Origin: Skeletonema tropicum
Taxonomy: Eukaryota > Bacillariophyta > Thalassiosirophyceae > Thalassiosirales > Thalassiosiraceae
Direction of reading: 5' to 3'
Assembly: GCA_037178625.1 (NCBI GenBank)
Contig: CM074138.1
Coordinates: forward strand, 62,001 to 126,000
Length of the DNA: 64,000 nt
Under the pieces are notes generated by a model that saw only the letters and a list, made by a program, of their open reading frames with translations, did no database searches and was not told where the DNA came from. This document shows, piece by piece, positions 33,664 through 45,215 of the stretch (position 1 is the stretch's first letter; each line of letters starts with the position of its first letter). The translations under genes were made by a program, and so were the position numbers.

Positions 33664-35030
33664 GCCATCAGGGGAAAAAGCGCCTCTGGCGCTCAGATCG
33701 GCCTGTTTTTAAGCGCTTTAAGCGCTTACGTAGCCCTGGTACAAAATCCAACGGGCTTTCTCGTAGCAGTAGGAATTGGAACGTCATCAAAGAACAGCCA
33801 TCCGGATGGTGCCACGTCATGATGTGACAGTCATTTGAATGGTGTTTGAGTGATGCCACGTCATGATGTGACACCATTAAGCTCAAAGGTCGACCCGATC
33901 GAATGAGGAATGGAGCTAAAGATAGAAAATGGTTCACCTTTCACCTCGTAACATCACCCTCCACCGTTGTCATACTGCCGTCATTGATTCTGATCAGGAT
34001 AAAGGAAACTAAGTATCATCGTGGCAAAGAGTCTTCCTTCTTCGGACGTTGGCAATGCAAAGCCTTCGTCTCCTCAGTTGCAACAAAAAATGTCTGCTTG
34101 CATGGAAGTTGATAATGCTGTCGCTGATTATTAAATATTCTGTTTGTTATGTAAAAGTATACATATGAGGTAAATATATTTGTTGCAATCCAGTGCGTTG
34201 TCATCTATGATATTATGAGCTACATCGCCTCGTTACTTACATATAAGTACCCTAATTAGCGAAAATAACGAGACCACTTCGAGAAAACGAGACCAGTGAA
34301 CGGGTCTCGCTTTGATAACGAGACAAGTCCAACAGATCCAAAACGAGACTAGAGACAGGCAACTTTTTTATGAGAAACGTCTTGTACAATAGCATGAGAA
34401 AGGTCATCCCAAGGCTCCAACTCCTCAGTTGCTTGCGATATGGGCCGTGGAGGCTTGGAAAATGGTACCTGAGTAACTTGTGCGGAGAGCATGGACTGTG
34501 TGTCAATACAAATCTACAGAGGAAAACGATAGCAGTAGTGCCGTTGTTATATGATGAGGAGAAGTTGAGGAAAATAGTGAAACAAGTCGCTGGAGCAGAT
34601 GCATTGACTACTACAATGATCCAGAAAATGAGGCAGCAGATGAGTTTCCTGAAGATGACATCGAATAAGAGATGCAGTGATGCTTCAGATACATCATACA
34701 CTCTAGAGGTGTGGAAGTAAGAGATAATTTGATAGCTAAGTCATAACGAGACCATTTTTAATTAACGAGACCACTTTTCAATAACGAGACTAGTGTCTTG
34801 AGGTGGCCTTGGTAACGAGACCAGGCCAATAGCCAAAACGAGACTAGTCTCGTTATTTTCACTAATTAGGGTACTCAAGCCAGGAAACAGGAAAGAACTC
34901 TTTTTCTTTTTTCTCTTCCAGGAGAAGCGGGGAAGCTAGAGAAAGTGCTTCTTTTAAGCGGTAAAGTTGGCGCTTAAGTGAAAAGGCTCAAATGGGGCCG
35001 ATTTTAAGCCGCTTTTTCCCCTGATGGCTA
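33664..35030. mobile_element. TIR transposon, 1.37 kb, with a nested TIR element
   Basis: Ends are inverted copies of TAGCCATCAGGGGAAAAAGC (33664 onward and to 35030), probably flanked by a TA. TTAAGCG-like motifs cluster just inside both ends (AAGCGCTTTAAGCGCTT near 33713; TTAAGCGG and GCGCTTAAG near 34955-34976). A second TIR element sits inside at 34246-34875. No transposase is recognised, so it looks non-autonomous. Confidence 0.75.
34246..34875. mobile_element. Nested TIR element with AACGAGAC subterminal repeats
   Basis: Inverted ends CCCTAATTAG...CTAATTAGGG extended by a further GAAAATAACGAGAC are flanked by TA. About nine copies of AACGAGAC(C/T/A)A lie in the two end regions (near 34267, 34290, 34318, 34341 on the left and 34744, 34762, 34783, 34812, 34838 on the right), nearly all in one orientation. 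A central frame of 116 codons (34370-34720) is not a recognisable transposase. The repeats look like transposase-binding sites. Confidence 0.75.
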
Positions 35031-36282
35031 AACAGCTACATGCAACATCCACTATAAGCCTGACCCGCCAAAACACGTGGGCGTGTGTGTGTGGGGCGAA
35101 ATAAACAAAACCATTTTTTCAGTAAGTAAATTGGCCGTAGGGAGGTCGATAGGATGACAAATGTAGGTACTCTACTTTATGCCCAAAACGATGATGGCAT
35201 CGTTTTAGTCTATATCTCAGGAGATAAATCCTAGTCAGGATAGTTTGGGTTGCATTAGCCCCCCAAGAAACAGTGGTTCCATTCTAAGCTAGGGTTTGTT
35301 AGCCAAATTTGTCTAGCAAATACTATGGGTAAACAAAAATGCATATCTCAGCGAGAAAATGAGATATTAGTACGATTCCTTTGGATACATCGTTCACATT
35401 AACACACTCTAAAGGACTGTATCATTGTTTATGTCTATATCTTGTCTATATCAAAAATAAAATTCGGGGCTAGTTAGTAGGCCGCCATGGTGGAGGTGTC
35501 AAAAAAATGGTTGCGTGCGTCCAGGGCGCGCGTAAGACAGGCTTATCCAATCTTAGAGTGAGTAATGATGGACACATGTATGTGTCCCGGCCGTGTACAG
35601 AATGAACATGTTGAATTCCGAAGCAAAATCATACAACGTATTGGCAAGAATGTTGGAAGTGAATGAGTATGTGAACGAGTATTCAGATGTTGAAATGTAT
35701 GGCGACACTTTCAACAAGAAAGACATCGTGAAAAATGTTGTGGACAAGATGATTCTTTCTGTTGTTGGGAAAGTTAGTTCGGGTATGAGCGGAAGCTGGC
35801 CGCAAACTACAGAGTAATGATAGTTCATTGATTTATGTGAAAACACTAAATTCTACTGTCTTCGGATCTCTTGCCGACCTATTCCCATGTTGTGAGAGCC
35901 AGTGTGTCCGTGGATTTGTTACGTAACACAGACATACTAGCTTTTACGTAGGAATTCAATTCCTACGTCCGGCGTGAGCGATCTGGTTGGTACATATGTA
36001 ACAGTTTCGCGGACAGGTTGAGGCCACCCCTCCTTCTGTTGCTCTGTCTATCTCTAGCTTTTGCTTTTGTGGGAGGTTTAAGCTCATTTGCTACGCACGT
36101 GGTTAGCCTGGTACTTGGGGTTATCAATGAGGAAAGTGGTGTCAAGATTTCGCCTGACTCCTCGCTCCTCGGCAGACCGACTTCTCATCCGAGGTGCGCT
36201 CAAACGATATCGTGTCTGTTCAGCTGTCTAAGTATTGATCTTTTACTAGTGCTTAATCTTATAATCTTTTCGTTATCGAATC
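35031..36282. other. Intergenic stretch with small hairpins
   Basis: No supported gene. A perfect hairpin with 11-bp arms ACGTAGGAATT and a 2-base centre lies near 35947-35970, and a 9-bp-arm hairpin AAAACGATG/CATCGTTTT near 35188-35209. A 74-codon frame at 35593-35817 is plausible in composition but has no family match that I recognise. Confidence 0.4.
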
Positions 36283-36380
36283 AATTGATATATCAATCTC
36301 AAAAGTTGGAAGGGACACTGTAAATGAAGGCAGGGGAGTTACGAAGGCCCATCGGAGCCAAAGGGAGTTGAAATAGGAGG
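36283..36380. mobile_element. Rearranged relic of a related gypsy element
   Basis: Positions 36283-36321 match the gypsy leader (TCAATTGATATATCAATCT and GTTGGAAGGGACA blocks, cf. 13047-13105 on the minus strand). It is directly followed at 36322-36360 by sequence resembling the RT region near 1238-1275 (GAAGGCAGGGGA, TTACGAAG, CCCAT) in the opposite sense. Leader and antisense pol are thus joined, so this is a scrambled fragment. Confidence 0.55.
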
Positions 36381-36459
36381 AGATCTTATTCGTCAGCGCT
36401 CAGGATCAAGTTCATGACCAAGATAGAACATCATAAATCAATTGCGCCAGAGTCCGAAA

Positions 36460-39400
36460 CTATTCGCCCCCCTTATCCTCAATCCGTCGGATTGCATCTT
36501 CACACCAATGGCACTGCTCTTTCATGTGCAATTGAGTTGCGTACCTCCCGAGCTCTTTGAAATCAGATACAGCTGTAGATTGTCCAAGGAGCTTCCGTCT
36601 CTTCCTCGCTCTAGCTTGTCCAACTGCTTCTTCCGCCTCATCATATTCCACGCAAGTACGGCGAATATCAAAACGATAGTGACATTCATCACATCTCCAA
36701 TCTAGAAATTTTCCCTCTCTCAGGGTATGTATGCATCGGCTTAAGCACTGAATTACGTTCAAGCAATGGCTCAGAGATTGCCCAAAAGGGCTCTTGGTTT
36801 TATCCAACAGATCTCCCCATGCCAACGCAATCTCATGCACCAAGGCTATGCTATCGTGGCAAACCACTAGCTGCTGAGCGTACTTGCTCACATCTAGAGA
36901 ACATTTCGTACAGGCTCTGAACCAATTCATTGACAAAATCATGTGTAATGCTTGATTCATAAAATCATCTGGCAAGCCTTCTACACTCGAGATTGCGCCT
37001 TTTATTATGTGTAGACATGCACGCAATACTCTGCGAATTTTCTTGCCACATTTCCGGTCAATAGACCATCGGTCCGTCCTGTCGGAGAGCTTTGCCCAAA
37101 ATTCTTTGTTCCATGCCTTCGTACATAAGCTCACGGCATCAGTGATTTTGCCATAGTGAACAGCGATAGCAGCCCTTTCATCAATGAATGAGATTGAGGG
37201 GACGCCGTCCGCCCCCTCACCATCTTCGTGTTTTGCAGTGTAATCAGGTCTTTCACTCCATTCCAAGTCCATGATGAGAGCTACCAAGTTGTTCGGCTGC
37301 AAAAATGGTGGAAGCTGGTACTTTTGTAGTTGCATATTGCGCCATGTTTCATCAACGGCAGTGATTGTTTCCAGTGTAGGTTCAAGCAAAAAGTCCATGA
37401 CACGACACAGAGCCAAAGCTTCTCGGCAGAGATGAGAAATAGGGGTCTGCTCCAAGAGAAGCAAAGCTTTCGCCTCCAACACTGCCACAAGGGCCTTTGC
37501 CGCAGACTTGGGCTGTCCTTCAAAAGTTCTAGTCTCGTGTCGGTAGTAATAGCCCCCACTCCACGCATTACTAGAAAAGAATACTTCATAGTCTCCCTCA
37601 TCTCTGAATTTATTCACCGCCCATTGGCCCCGTCCAGACTCATAATTATCAAATTGCACCACGCCATCTGGAGAACATAAAGCATTCCTTAGCCATCTGA
37701 GTCCTAGTTCAAGCACGGTATAGCTATTTTCATGGAGATAGTGCATGATCGTGGAAGTGACGAATAGGGACGCCTTCTCTGATGAACCCGTCTTGAACTC
37801 TGACACACTGATAAGATTCGACTCGATATCGTTAGCATCGCCGACCAAGAAGAGCGGATCAATCTCTCTGTAATGTTCGATCAATTCTGCAATTGTATCT
37901 GAAGCCAGGAAAGAAGACCTCACAAGCACCTTAGAAATAAAGCCTTTTACCATTTCGTCTCGTTCCTCCTCTGTAAGTTGTTGTCGCTTTCCAGATTGGA
38001 CGTATGATTTCATAGTATGATCCCAATCTCTTGTTTCGTGTACTAACTTTAGGCTGCGGAATGTTTCGAGAATGACTGCATCGATGGAAGTTCGGAGACT
38101 ATCGGCGTCACTGAGATGGTTAGAGATGATGCTGGAGACGATTGCATCCATTGCGGATTGCTCATCATGACGATATGAATATGCCACCCCCATCCAAACT
38201 CGAGATTGAAGCACATCTCCATTGAAAATGCTATCGTGAGAAGAGGAATTCAAACTCCTCACTTTCACTTTGAGGAAAGTCTCTAGGAGAGCATCTTGAA
38301 CTTCTTGGCAGGTGTTGTGCCCAACGCTAGTAAACAATGCCGAGAAGCACGCAGACAAACTGCTCAGTGGAGATATTGAGTAGTATTCAAAGTGAAAACG
38401 ATCCTCCTCAATCTCCTTCAAAGATCCTATCACATCCAACGCAAATGATATGCAGCCTGTCCTAACTCCTATTTGGACGGAAGAAAACAACGCGAGCGTG
38501 AAGCAAAAGGTGGAGTGACAGCCTTCTTCCATCAAGAACTTGGCTGACTCGTACAGGAAGCAAATCAAGTCCAAGTAATCCGTTTCATCAAGGATCTTTC
38601 CTATAGATTCAAACTGTGTGAGGGAGCCTGATACATACGTTCTTGTCACAGTTAGTAGACCTAACTTCATGAGGAAATGTTTGAGTGAGAGATCTAAATT
38701 GTTAGCATCAGTCCGTGCAAACGTTGCCCGTGCAATTATGGCGATAGTTGCAAGAAGTGGAGATATTCCACTTTCGACAAAATACTTCTGTTCAAATATC
38801 TCTTGTATCTCGGCTGTAGATTTCGCAGCACAGAGGAAGGCTCGAGCAAGAGATTTGGTTGTCAAGAGACGCAGTGAGGGAGCCCCTGTCAGTCCTCTCT
38901 GTTGTGAAAACTCCCCAACGAAAGCTGGTTTCGGCCACTTCTCTTCCAAAATTTCTACCAGGTTCTCAATTCCCTCCATGGGAAATTTGTCATAGTATGT
39001 ATCTATACCTTCCATCACTTCTAAAATGTATGCTTGCATGCACAACACGCTCGCGCGTGTGTTGGTTGAAAGGAGACCTTTGCTTAGTTGTGATAGCCCT
39101 TCGACGTTTTTGGAGGCACTTGCCTGGACCATAGCTTCATCTACAAGCCCATTATTGAAGAGATATTGTATGCATTCATGATCACCTCCCAAAATGCGTG
39201 CAAACGCATTCGCGTCGCGAGTCCTTCCAAGCTTTTTTGTCATGTTAAAGCGTTCTTTGATTACAGTAGGAGCTTCGTATTGCGTTAACCCCGATAAAGA
39301 CAGTTCTTCTTCATTGTTACAACCTCGAAAACAGTGAAATAACGGATGTTGCCAGCCATGACTGTGAAATATTTCACATGCTGGATGAGAAAGCCGGCCC

Positions 39401-41650
39401 CACCATACCTTGTACTCGGTTGCTCTTCTATTTTCTTTTGACCAGCGAAAATCTGAGAGATGATAATTATACAGTGAGAAAGTATATGAAGGGAAAAGAT
39501 GCATCAATACATCACTCACTCACCCGATGAATCACTAGGAGCGTAAACAAATCCACTTTGAAGAATATCAAAGAACCAATGACTACCGGCTTCACGTTTA
39601 GTGGATTCAATGTCGAAGTAGGCCAATGAAATTGCAGCTACATACGGATGATACTCTCTCCACAATTCCTGAAACTTCTTTGCGACAACGACATTTGCAC
39701 CGTCTTCCCGTTCATATGATTCGTTGTGATCGTGCCAATGGCCTACTGCTCCTATTGTATCCCCGTCGCAAAAGACACTCAGACAACATGCAGCCACAAT
39801 GGATGCATTTCGGAGATCTCCTAACTCAATTAATGCCTTGATACTTTTCACCGTGGAATTGACAGCTGGCTGAATTTTCTTCTTCCAAATAGAATCAAAT
39901 TTCGTCTGACTATGCTCGGTGGTGTAATTAGTGAGATCTCTTATGTATTCTTCTTTCAGGCCAGCTGTAAGACCAGCAACATCGATGACAAATTTCATTG
40001 CTGAGGAATCCTCATGCTCCGCCTCGCACCATCCAAAAGATAGTTTCGACTGTAGATCGTACTTCGACCACTGCGGCAATGGTGCCGCTCTTAACCATGG
40101 TTCCTCTTCTACATCATTGGATCCTTCTTCTCCGTCATAATCATCATCATCATCATCATCTGAACAGGAGCTGTCCCACAACTTAATAATCCTCGACGCA
40201 TACAGTTTAGTTTTCCTCTCCGCATCTTTCTCAGCGACAAAATGGAATCCAATTCAGATTCAACACGATCGATGGCACTTTGCAAAGATTGTTGTTCACT
40301 TTTGAGAGTCTGATCAATGGTTGTGACGACATTCGAGAGGGCATTGAGAAGAGCTTTATTTTCTTTGACCCAAGCACTCACGAGCTTAGAAGCCACTTCA
40401 ACATATCCATCATTCTCTTCCCATTCTGAATTCTCCTCGTCGTCACTTTCTTCCATTGGTATGCTTTCCGAAGCACCCTTCCATGTCATCAGATTTTCTT
40501 TGATCTGTGTTGAGGCCTCAAAGCAAGTGTGTACTATCTCTTCTAATTCAAAAACATCATGATAGTCAGGCCATGCATCTCCGTGTTGCTGATTCATAAA
40601 CTCTAGTGTCGTAAGTGATAGAATTCCTTCCTTTCCAAGCTCATAAATAGAGGCAGAATCCGTCCCTCGCTCCGCAATCTTGCACAAGAGCGACTTCATC
40701 TTCTCAATTGCATTCTGACAATTTTCCACACTCTTCCTGAACTGAGAATTCCTCCCCGATGATATATCGTCAAGCTCTTCTTTCTCTGAGTTATTTATCC
40801 CTTCAGCATTAGTAGTAGCTCGCCATTCTGAAGGCGATGGCAACTTCGGCCATTTGGAAGGGGCAGGGATGTGATTGCACATATACCTCCAGTTGTAGAG
40901 CTGTTTGGAGATTGATTCCGCCAGTGGTAAAAGAAAGTTAGGATCCGGATGGTGAAAGTTCGCCCCACTAGATCCATCGTTGAGAAGTTCTGTCAGGATG
41001 AGTGCTCGAATGACTTCGAACTCATCTTCATCTACATCCTCCTCGTCACTGTATTCATCTTCTTCTCCACTCCCGGGTGACCTCATCTTCACATCAGTTC
41101 CATCTGCACCATTCTTCATGTTTACTAAGCGGACACATTCCCCCCTCCTCTTGCCAGTAGCTGCACCTGAGGTATTGTCAAAATATGTTGCATTGCCCTC
41201 ATGACATTTATTGACTGCTGCAACCAACACAGCTGCATCTATCTCACTCCAACACATGTGGTTGCGGATGATATCACTATCAATTACGTTTCCATCTCGA
41301 TCAAATCTGATCAGCTGACAGGGCATGGTGGTCGTATTGAAGACAAATAGAATGAATTGATCTGAGGGAACATGATGAGCGAGGCACACGACGTATGCTG
41401 GATTGCTATCATGATGTGTTGTATTATCTTTTGCTGGAAATTTATGTCCTCTGGAGCGCAATATCAGACGGATATTTTCACCCTCTTCGACGGCTGACTC
41501 GATTACAGACATATCTTTCAATGGATCGGCTGGATTACTTCCTGCTGATGCTGCTCCATTATTTTTATTGCTTGAGTGCAGTGACGGCTTTGCGATTCCA
41601 CCTGTTACACGCAAGAAGGAATCGATCGATTTTTTATCGAGAGAATCCAT
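36460..41650 (-). pseudogene. Paralogue of gene A, about 1706 aa, with a 1-bp frameshift (gene B)
   Basis: Exon 1 is 41650-39524, the intron 39523-39453 (71 bp), exon 2 39452-36460. Intron position and phase equal those of gene A. The proteins align from end to end (S-I-D-S-F-L-R-V-T-G-G; the near-identical C-L-A-H-H-x-P-S-D-Q-F-I-L-F-V-F-N block; W-W-x-x-x-S-H-P-A; H-G-W-Q-H-P; the C-x2-C tail). At 40239-40242 (a run of four T on the coding strand) the frame that aligns upstream must change by one base to reach the frame that aligns downstream, as if a fifth T was lost. Everything else is open, so this is either a young pseudogene or a sequence error. The 5' flanks of both genes are also alike (TTTTCGATGT(C/T)GCTGGAGCT). 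Confidence 0.8.
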
Positions 41651-42229
41651 TTTCGATGTTGCTGGAGCTAGATTATTTTATTTGCTACCTCTTTGTGCTG
41701 ATGATATTACTGCATAATGATGAATAAGATTGAAGCTATTGCGGTCAGAGGAAATGATATGATTCCTGTATTGCAGGCAGCTGATGATCCGACAAGACAT
41801 GTCATGACACATGTCATCTATTCTTTGCAAATGATATCAATAACCACTCAATGATCTTCTAAGCACATCATGCTGACCCTCACCTTTCATCCATTCTGAT
41901 CTACTGCCGCCTAAGATGTATTCGTTTGTGGGCCTGAAGACCAAATGCCGCTGGCAGCTAGCTATTTATTACGCTTGTTGGTTGATTGCATGCGCTTCAA
42001 TGCATGTTGTTCATTTCAAATTTTTGAGCTTTGTCATTGGTCTACGCGGGGGCTCTCCCCCCCATATCCTTTGAATGAGCACACATTTGCTTCTAAATGC
42101 CCAATAATCATGGTCGTAATGCCCAATAATTAATAATTGCCTATTGGTGTCAATTGCCCTATGGGATATGCCCCCGTGCCCTCTTTTATCGAAATACCCG
42201 CCCACCCAAGTAATCGATATCCCTAGTGA
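41651..42229. other. Intergenic stretch
   Basis: No gene. The part up to about 41700 is conserved with the 5' flank of gene A and probably holds the promoter of gene B. Two AATGCCCAATAAT copies lie near 42096 and 42119. Confidence 0.45.
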
Positions 42230-42562
42230 GTGGTGATGGACAGATATCCCAACCATTTTTTGAAAACTGTACCTCAGTACAGTTTTGCGTAGACCTCTGG
42301 TATGTTTCTACGTGAAGGGCAAAACTGTACCTCGGTACAGTTTTCAAAAAAGGCAGTAGGCCTCGTGATAGTTGTGTGAATAAAGCATTACAGGTCATGT
42401 GGCCTATAGGTCTTATTATTGCGTACAAGGGCTAAAGGTTTTTTGAAAAAATGCCGTTAGGAGCTGCCTAGCTTTGCCCGCTAACAAAGATGAGTTTGAA
42501 AACTGTACCGAAGTACAGTTTTCAATGCCTACGGGTACTGGGCCCAACACGAAAACTGTACT
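42230..42562 (+). mobile_element. Palindrome-cassette TIR element, copy B (CTGTACC type), right end lost
   Basis: Starts with GGTGATGGACAGATATCCCA; collinear with copy A at 60732-61078. Palindromes with arms AAAACTGTACC lie at 42263-42286, 42321-42344 and 42499-42522; the fourth stops after half an arm at 42562, where copy D begins. The spacers between palindromes are shared with copy A (CTCTGGTATGTTTCT, GAGCTGCCTAGCTTTGCCCG, GGGTACTGGGCCCAACAC). Non-coding. Confidence 0.8.
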
Positions 42563-43402
42563 CCATTTTGAAATATCCTTTTAAAAAAGGATATTTGCTG
42601 TCGGGCTCAGTACCCAACTACTGGCGGGAACTAAATCGTACCGGAAATAAATCGTACCATGGAGAAATCTCCACACAAATCACTAACAAAACACAAAAAA
42701 GACGCATTCTACACCCTAATATCATGGTTCTGAGCCTCCATGTCAACGCCTATCCCAAATAATCGACCATAATATGATAGTATAGACAAGTAGCTTTCGA
42801 TAGAACCACTGGTCAACGTTGTATGTAGTATACTCGCATAGCAGCAGCAGCACAGGCATGCAGATATGCCGTAGACATGCGTCATTCTAGATCGAAATAG
42901 CAGTTATTGGTCCCAAATTTGTCGATAGGTGCTCCATCTCGACGAACTATAGTCTCTTCTGCATCATATAATGTATATATACTGTTTGGGATTCTATGTT
43001 TAGGCTGCTATAAGTATTTTCGTCGAGTATCATGGCCAAATTTATGACTCTTTTCATGTTGTTAGTGTTTTGTGCGTAAAATTTGATAAATCGTACTCCC
43101 GCCAGTAGCCAAAGGACCTGAAATTTTGCTACTCCGACTTGTTAGTGATTAAAGCTAGCGAGTAGAGTACAGCTCCTTTTGTGTTCCCCTCAAAAACCTG
43201 TAGCCCTTCTACTCGATAAAGTGACCTAAAGGCCACACATGGCGCTGATATTTACCAACAACAACGTACTTATTTGCACGAGGCCTAAGAATATCCTTCA
43301 AAAAGGATATTTGCCTCTCACGTAGAAACATACCAGAGCTCTACGTAAATATCCTTTTAAAAGGATATTTCAAAAAATGGTTGGGATATCTGTCCATCAC
43401 CG
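42563..43402 (-). mobile_element. Palindrome-cassette TIR element, copy D (ATATCC type), inverted and interrupted
   Basis: Reads as the reverse of copies A and B. Palindromes with arms AAATATCCTTTT lie at 42571-42596, 43290-43312 and 43347-43370, with the matching spacers GGGCTCAGTACCC and CATACCAGAGCTCTACGT. It ends in GGTTGGGATATCTGTCCATC at 43379-43398, the inverted counterpart of the start of copy B. A second TIR element is inserted at 42618-43108. The palindrome expected just beyond that insertion is lost. Confidence 0.78.
42618..43108. mobile_element. MITE with CTACTGGCGGGA ends, 491 bp, inside copy D
   Basis: Perfect 12-bp inverted ends (42618-42629 and 43097-43108), further imperfect pairing through AAATCGTAC, and a CCAA duplication at 42614-42617 and 43109-43112. 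No coding frame. Confidence 0.8.
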
Positions 43403-45099
43403 ATTTTACCAGGTATCCCCCTACCAGATGCAACGATTTCTACGACAATCAACTTATGACACTAGTATTGTGACTATTCTACAGAATGGATTCTACACTT
43501 TCCTGAACCCCACCACACCTATCCTACACCCCCTACGGCCTACATCATGGCACTTCTACACCCCATGGGCGACCAGCCACTGCAATCACCGGTCATATTC
43601 TGTTAGCGCATGTTATGAGCTTTCATTAGAGCCGCCGGTCGGCGTTGTAGGTGGCGAATTATTCAAAATATAGCGTGTAGTGTCGAAAAATGAGGACATC
43701 GATCGCAACAAGATATTATTGATGCACATTAAATGTTGGGGCGGATAAAACCACAAATCAATGAAAGCCGTGGCATAAATCGTCTAATGATATATATGGA
43801 GGGTATTTGCAACATGGCGGTATCATTGGGCGGTCGTCAGTGTCGATTGATGCGTTATTGGGGGCCGAAAAAAGTGCACTCGGACGACGCTGCAGACGAT
43901 GTCATCGTTATATATATAAAGATGTTTCGCTTCCCTGTTAATGATACTGCCAACCTCAATGATCAACAAAATAATAAGCTTGAATTTACCGCCGGGGTGG
44001 ACTATCCATGAGCTAGCTATGTCAACGAAATAATCCTTGAGTATCTACCTGTTATGCAAGAAATGAAAATGCAATCCACAACTTCTGTTGGGTGGTTATT
44101 GACATAATAAAATGGGAAGAGACATTGTACCAGGCAACTGTCTTTGTAATTATTCTATAAGTGCGAGGAGGAACAATAATTTGGTAACCTGCATCTTGAA
44201 ACTACGAATAAGAATTCATTATTGATGAAATACATGATGCTATTTAGTTCGAATAATTTCAAATAACACGCACAATCTGTCGACTTATTTCGTTATAATG
44301 GCAATATTCGTGGTAATATGTGATCACCCAAACTACCAACGCATACATGATGTCTCCATAATGTGCTCTTGGCCAAAATATATTGTAAAGAGTACAAATA
44401 TGCTGTTGACCTATTCAGCTCTACTCTGTAATTCAAATCTTCAGAGATACTTTGTTGGCATGTACTACTTCAAATGAGCATAAACATAGTCTCCCATGCA
44501 GATTAAATACATGTTGTAGGATTTGATAATATGATGTTGTTGTGTAAGCATTGATATTATATTAATTGAAGACATTTAAGTCGCTTGCACCATCTTGATG
44601 GGTGCCGTAATGGTGTTCAAAACCTCAATAATGGGAGTTAGGAAGGATGACCTCCAACAAATTACCGGCGGCATTCATTTATGATAGTAACATGAAGGAT
44701 ATGCAGGGGTGGTACTCCATGGCATCTATCATAACATGGATTAATGACCCTCATTGACCCTCTGACGCATGCTCGGATTATGACGAATTTCCATTTAGTG
44801 ACCAAATACGTCGCCACACGCTAAATATCGAGACCTTCCGACTGGACCATTGGATTCTGCGTTAAAAATGGGTTCAGAGACAATATTCGGGGGTTAGTAG
44901 GTGTAAGGTAGCTGGTGTTAATGGCGTGGTACTTCTGATAGCGACATGGTGGTTTTGTGATGGGTTACTAGTGTCCATCAGCTATGTGGGTTCTCATGGT
45001 GTAACTGCTTCTGTTTTTACTACACAGTGCACACTAGTATTTTGGTGATGTCCATATGTATCTGTCCATCATCAACACCCAACACCAAAAACTCACTAG
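43403..45099. other. AT-rich repeat-like intergenic stretch
   Basis: No supported gene. The block near 43610-43660 (GAGCTTTCATTAGAGCC, GGTCGGCGTTGTAG) resembles 42790-42835 inside the MITE at 42618 (TAGCTTTCGATAGAACC, GGTCAACGTTGTATG), so an older relative of that element probably lies here. The rest is AT-rich without structure I can name. Confidence 0.4.
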
Positions 45100-45215
45100 G
45101 GATTTTTGAAAACTGTGTACCTCAGCTCAGTACTTACAGTTTTGCGTAGACCTCTGGTATCTGGTATGTTTCTACGTGAAGGGCAAAACGGCATTTTTTT
45201 CGTGCTGTTTCCTTC
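45100..45215 (+). mobile_element. Degenerate copy C of the palindrome-cassette element (left end only)
   Basis: Collinear with the left end of copies A and B (TTTTTGAAAACTG, GCGTAGACCTCTGGTAT, GTTTCTACGTGAAGGGCAAAA). Both palindromes are broken: the first by small internal duplications (TGTG, CTCAGCTCAG), the second by a T run. The spacer also has a doubled CTGGTAT. Confidence 0.7.

Noticed and set aside
34370..34720. 116-codon ORF as a transposase gene
   Set aside because: No DDE/D pattern or zinc finger, and a similar-length frame exists on the other strand; kept only as part of the element.
35593..35817. 74-codon ORF as a gene
   Set aside because: Reasonable composition but no motif, paralogue or gene-like context in the window.
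42263..43370. CRISPR-like array from the evenly shaped palindromes
   Set aside because: Only a few repeats, spacers conserved between copies rather than unique, and a eukaryotic setting; they are part of a TIR element.
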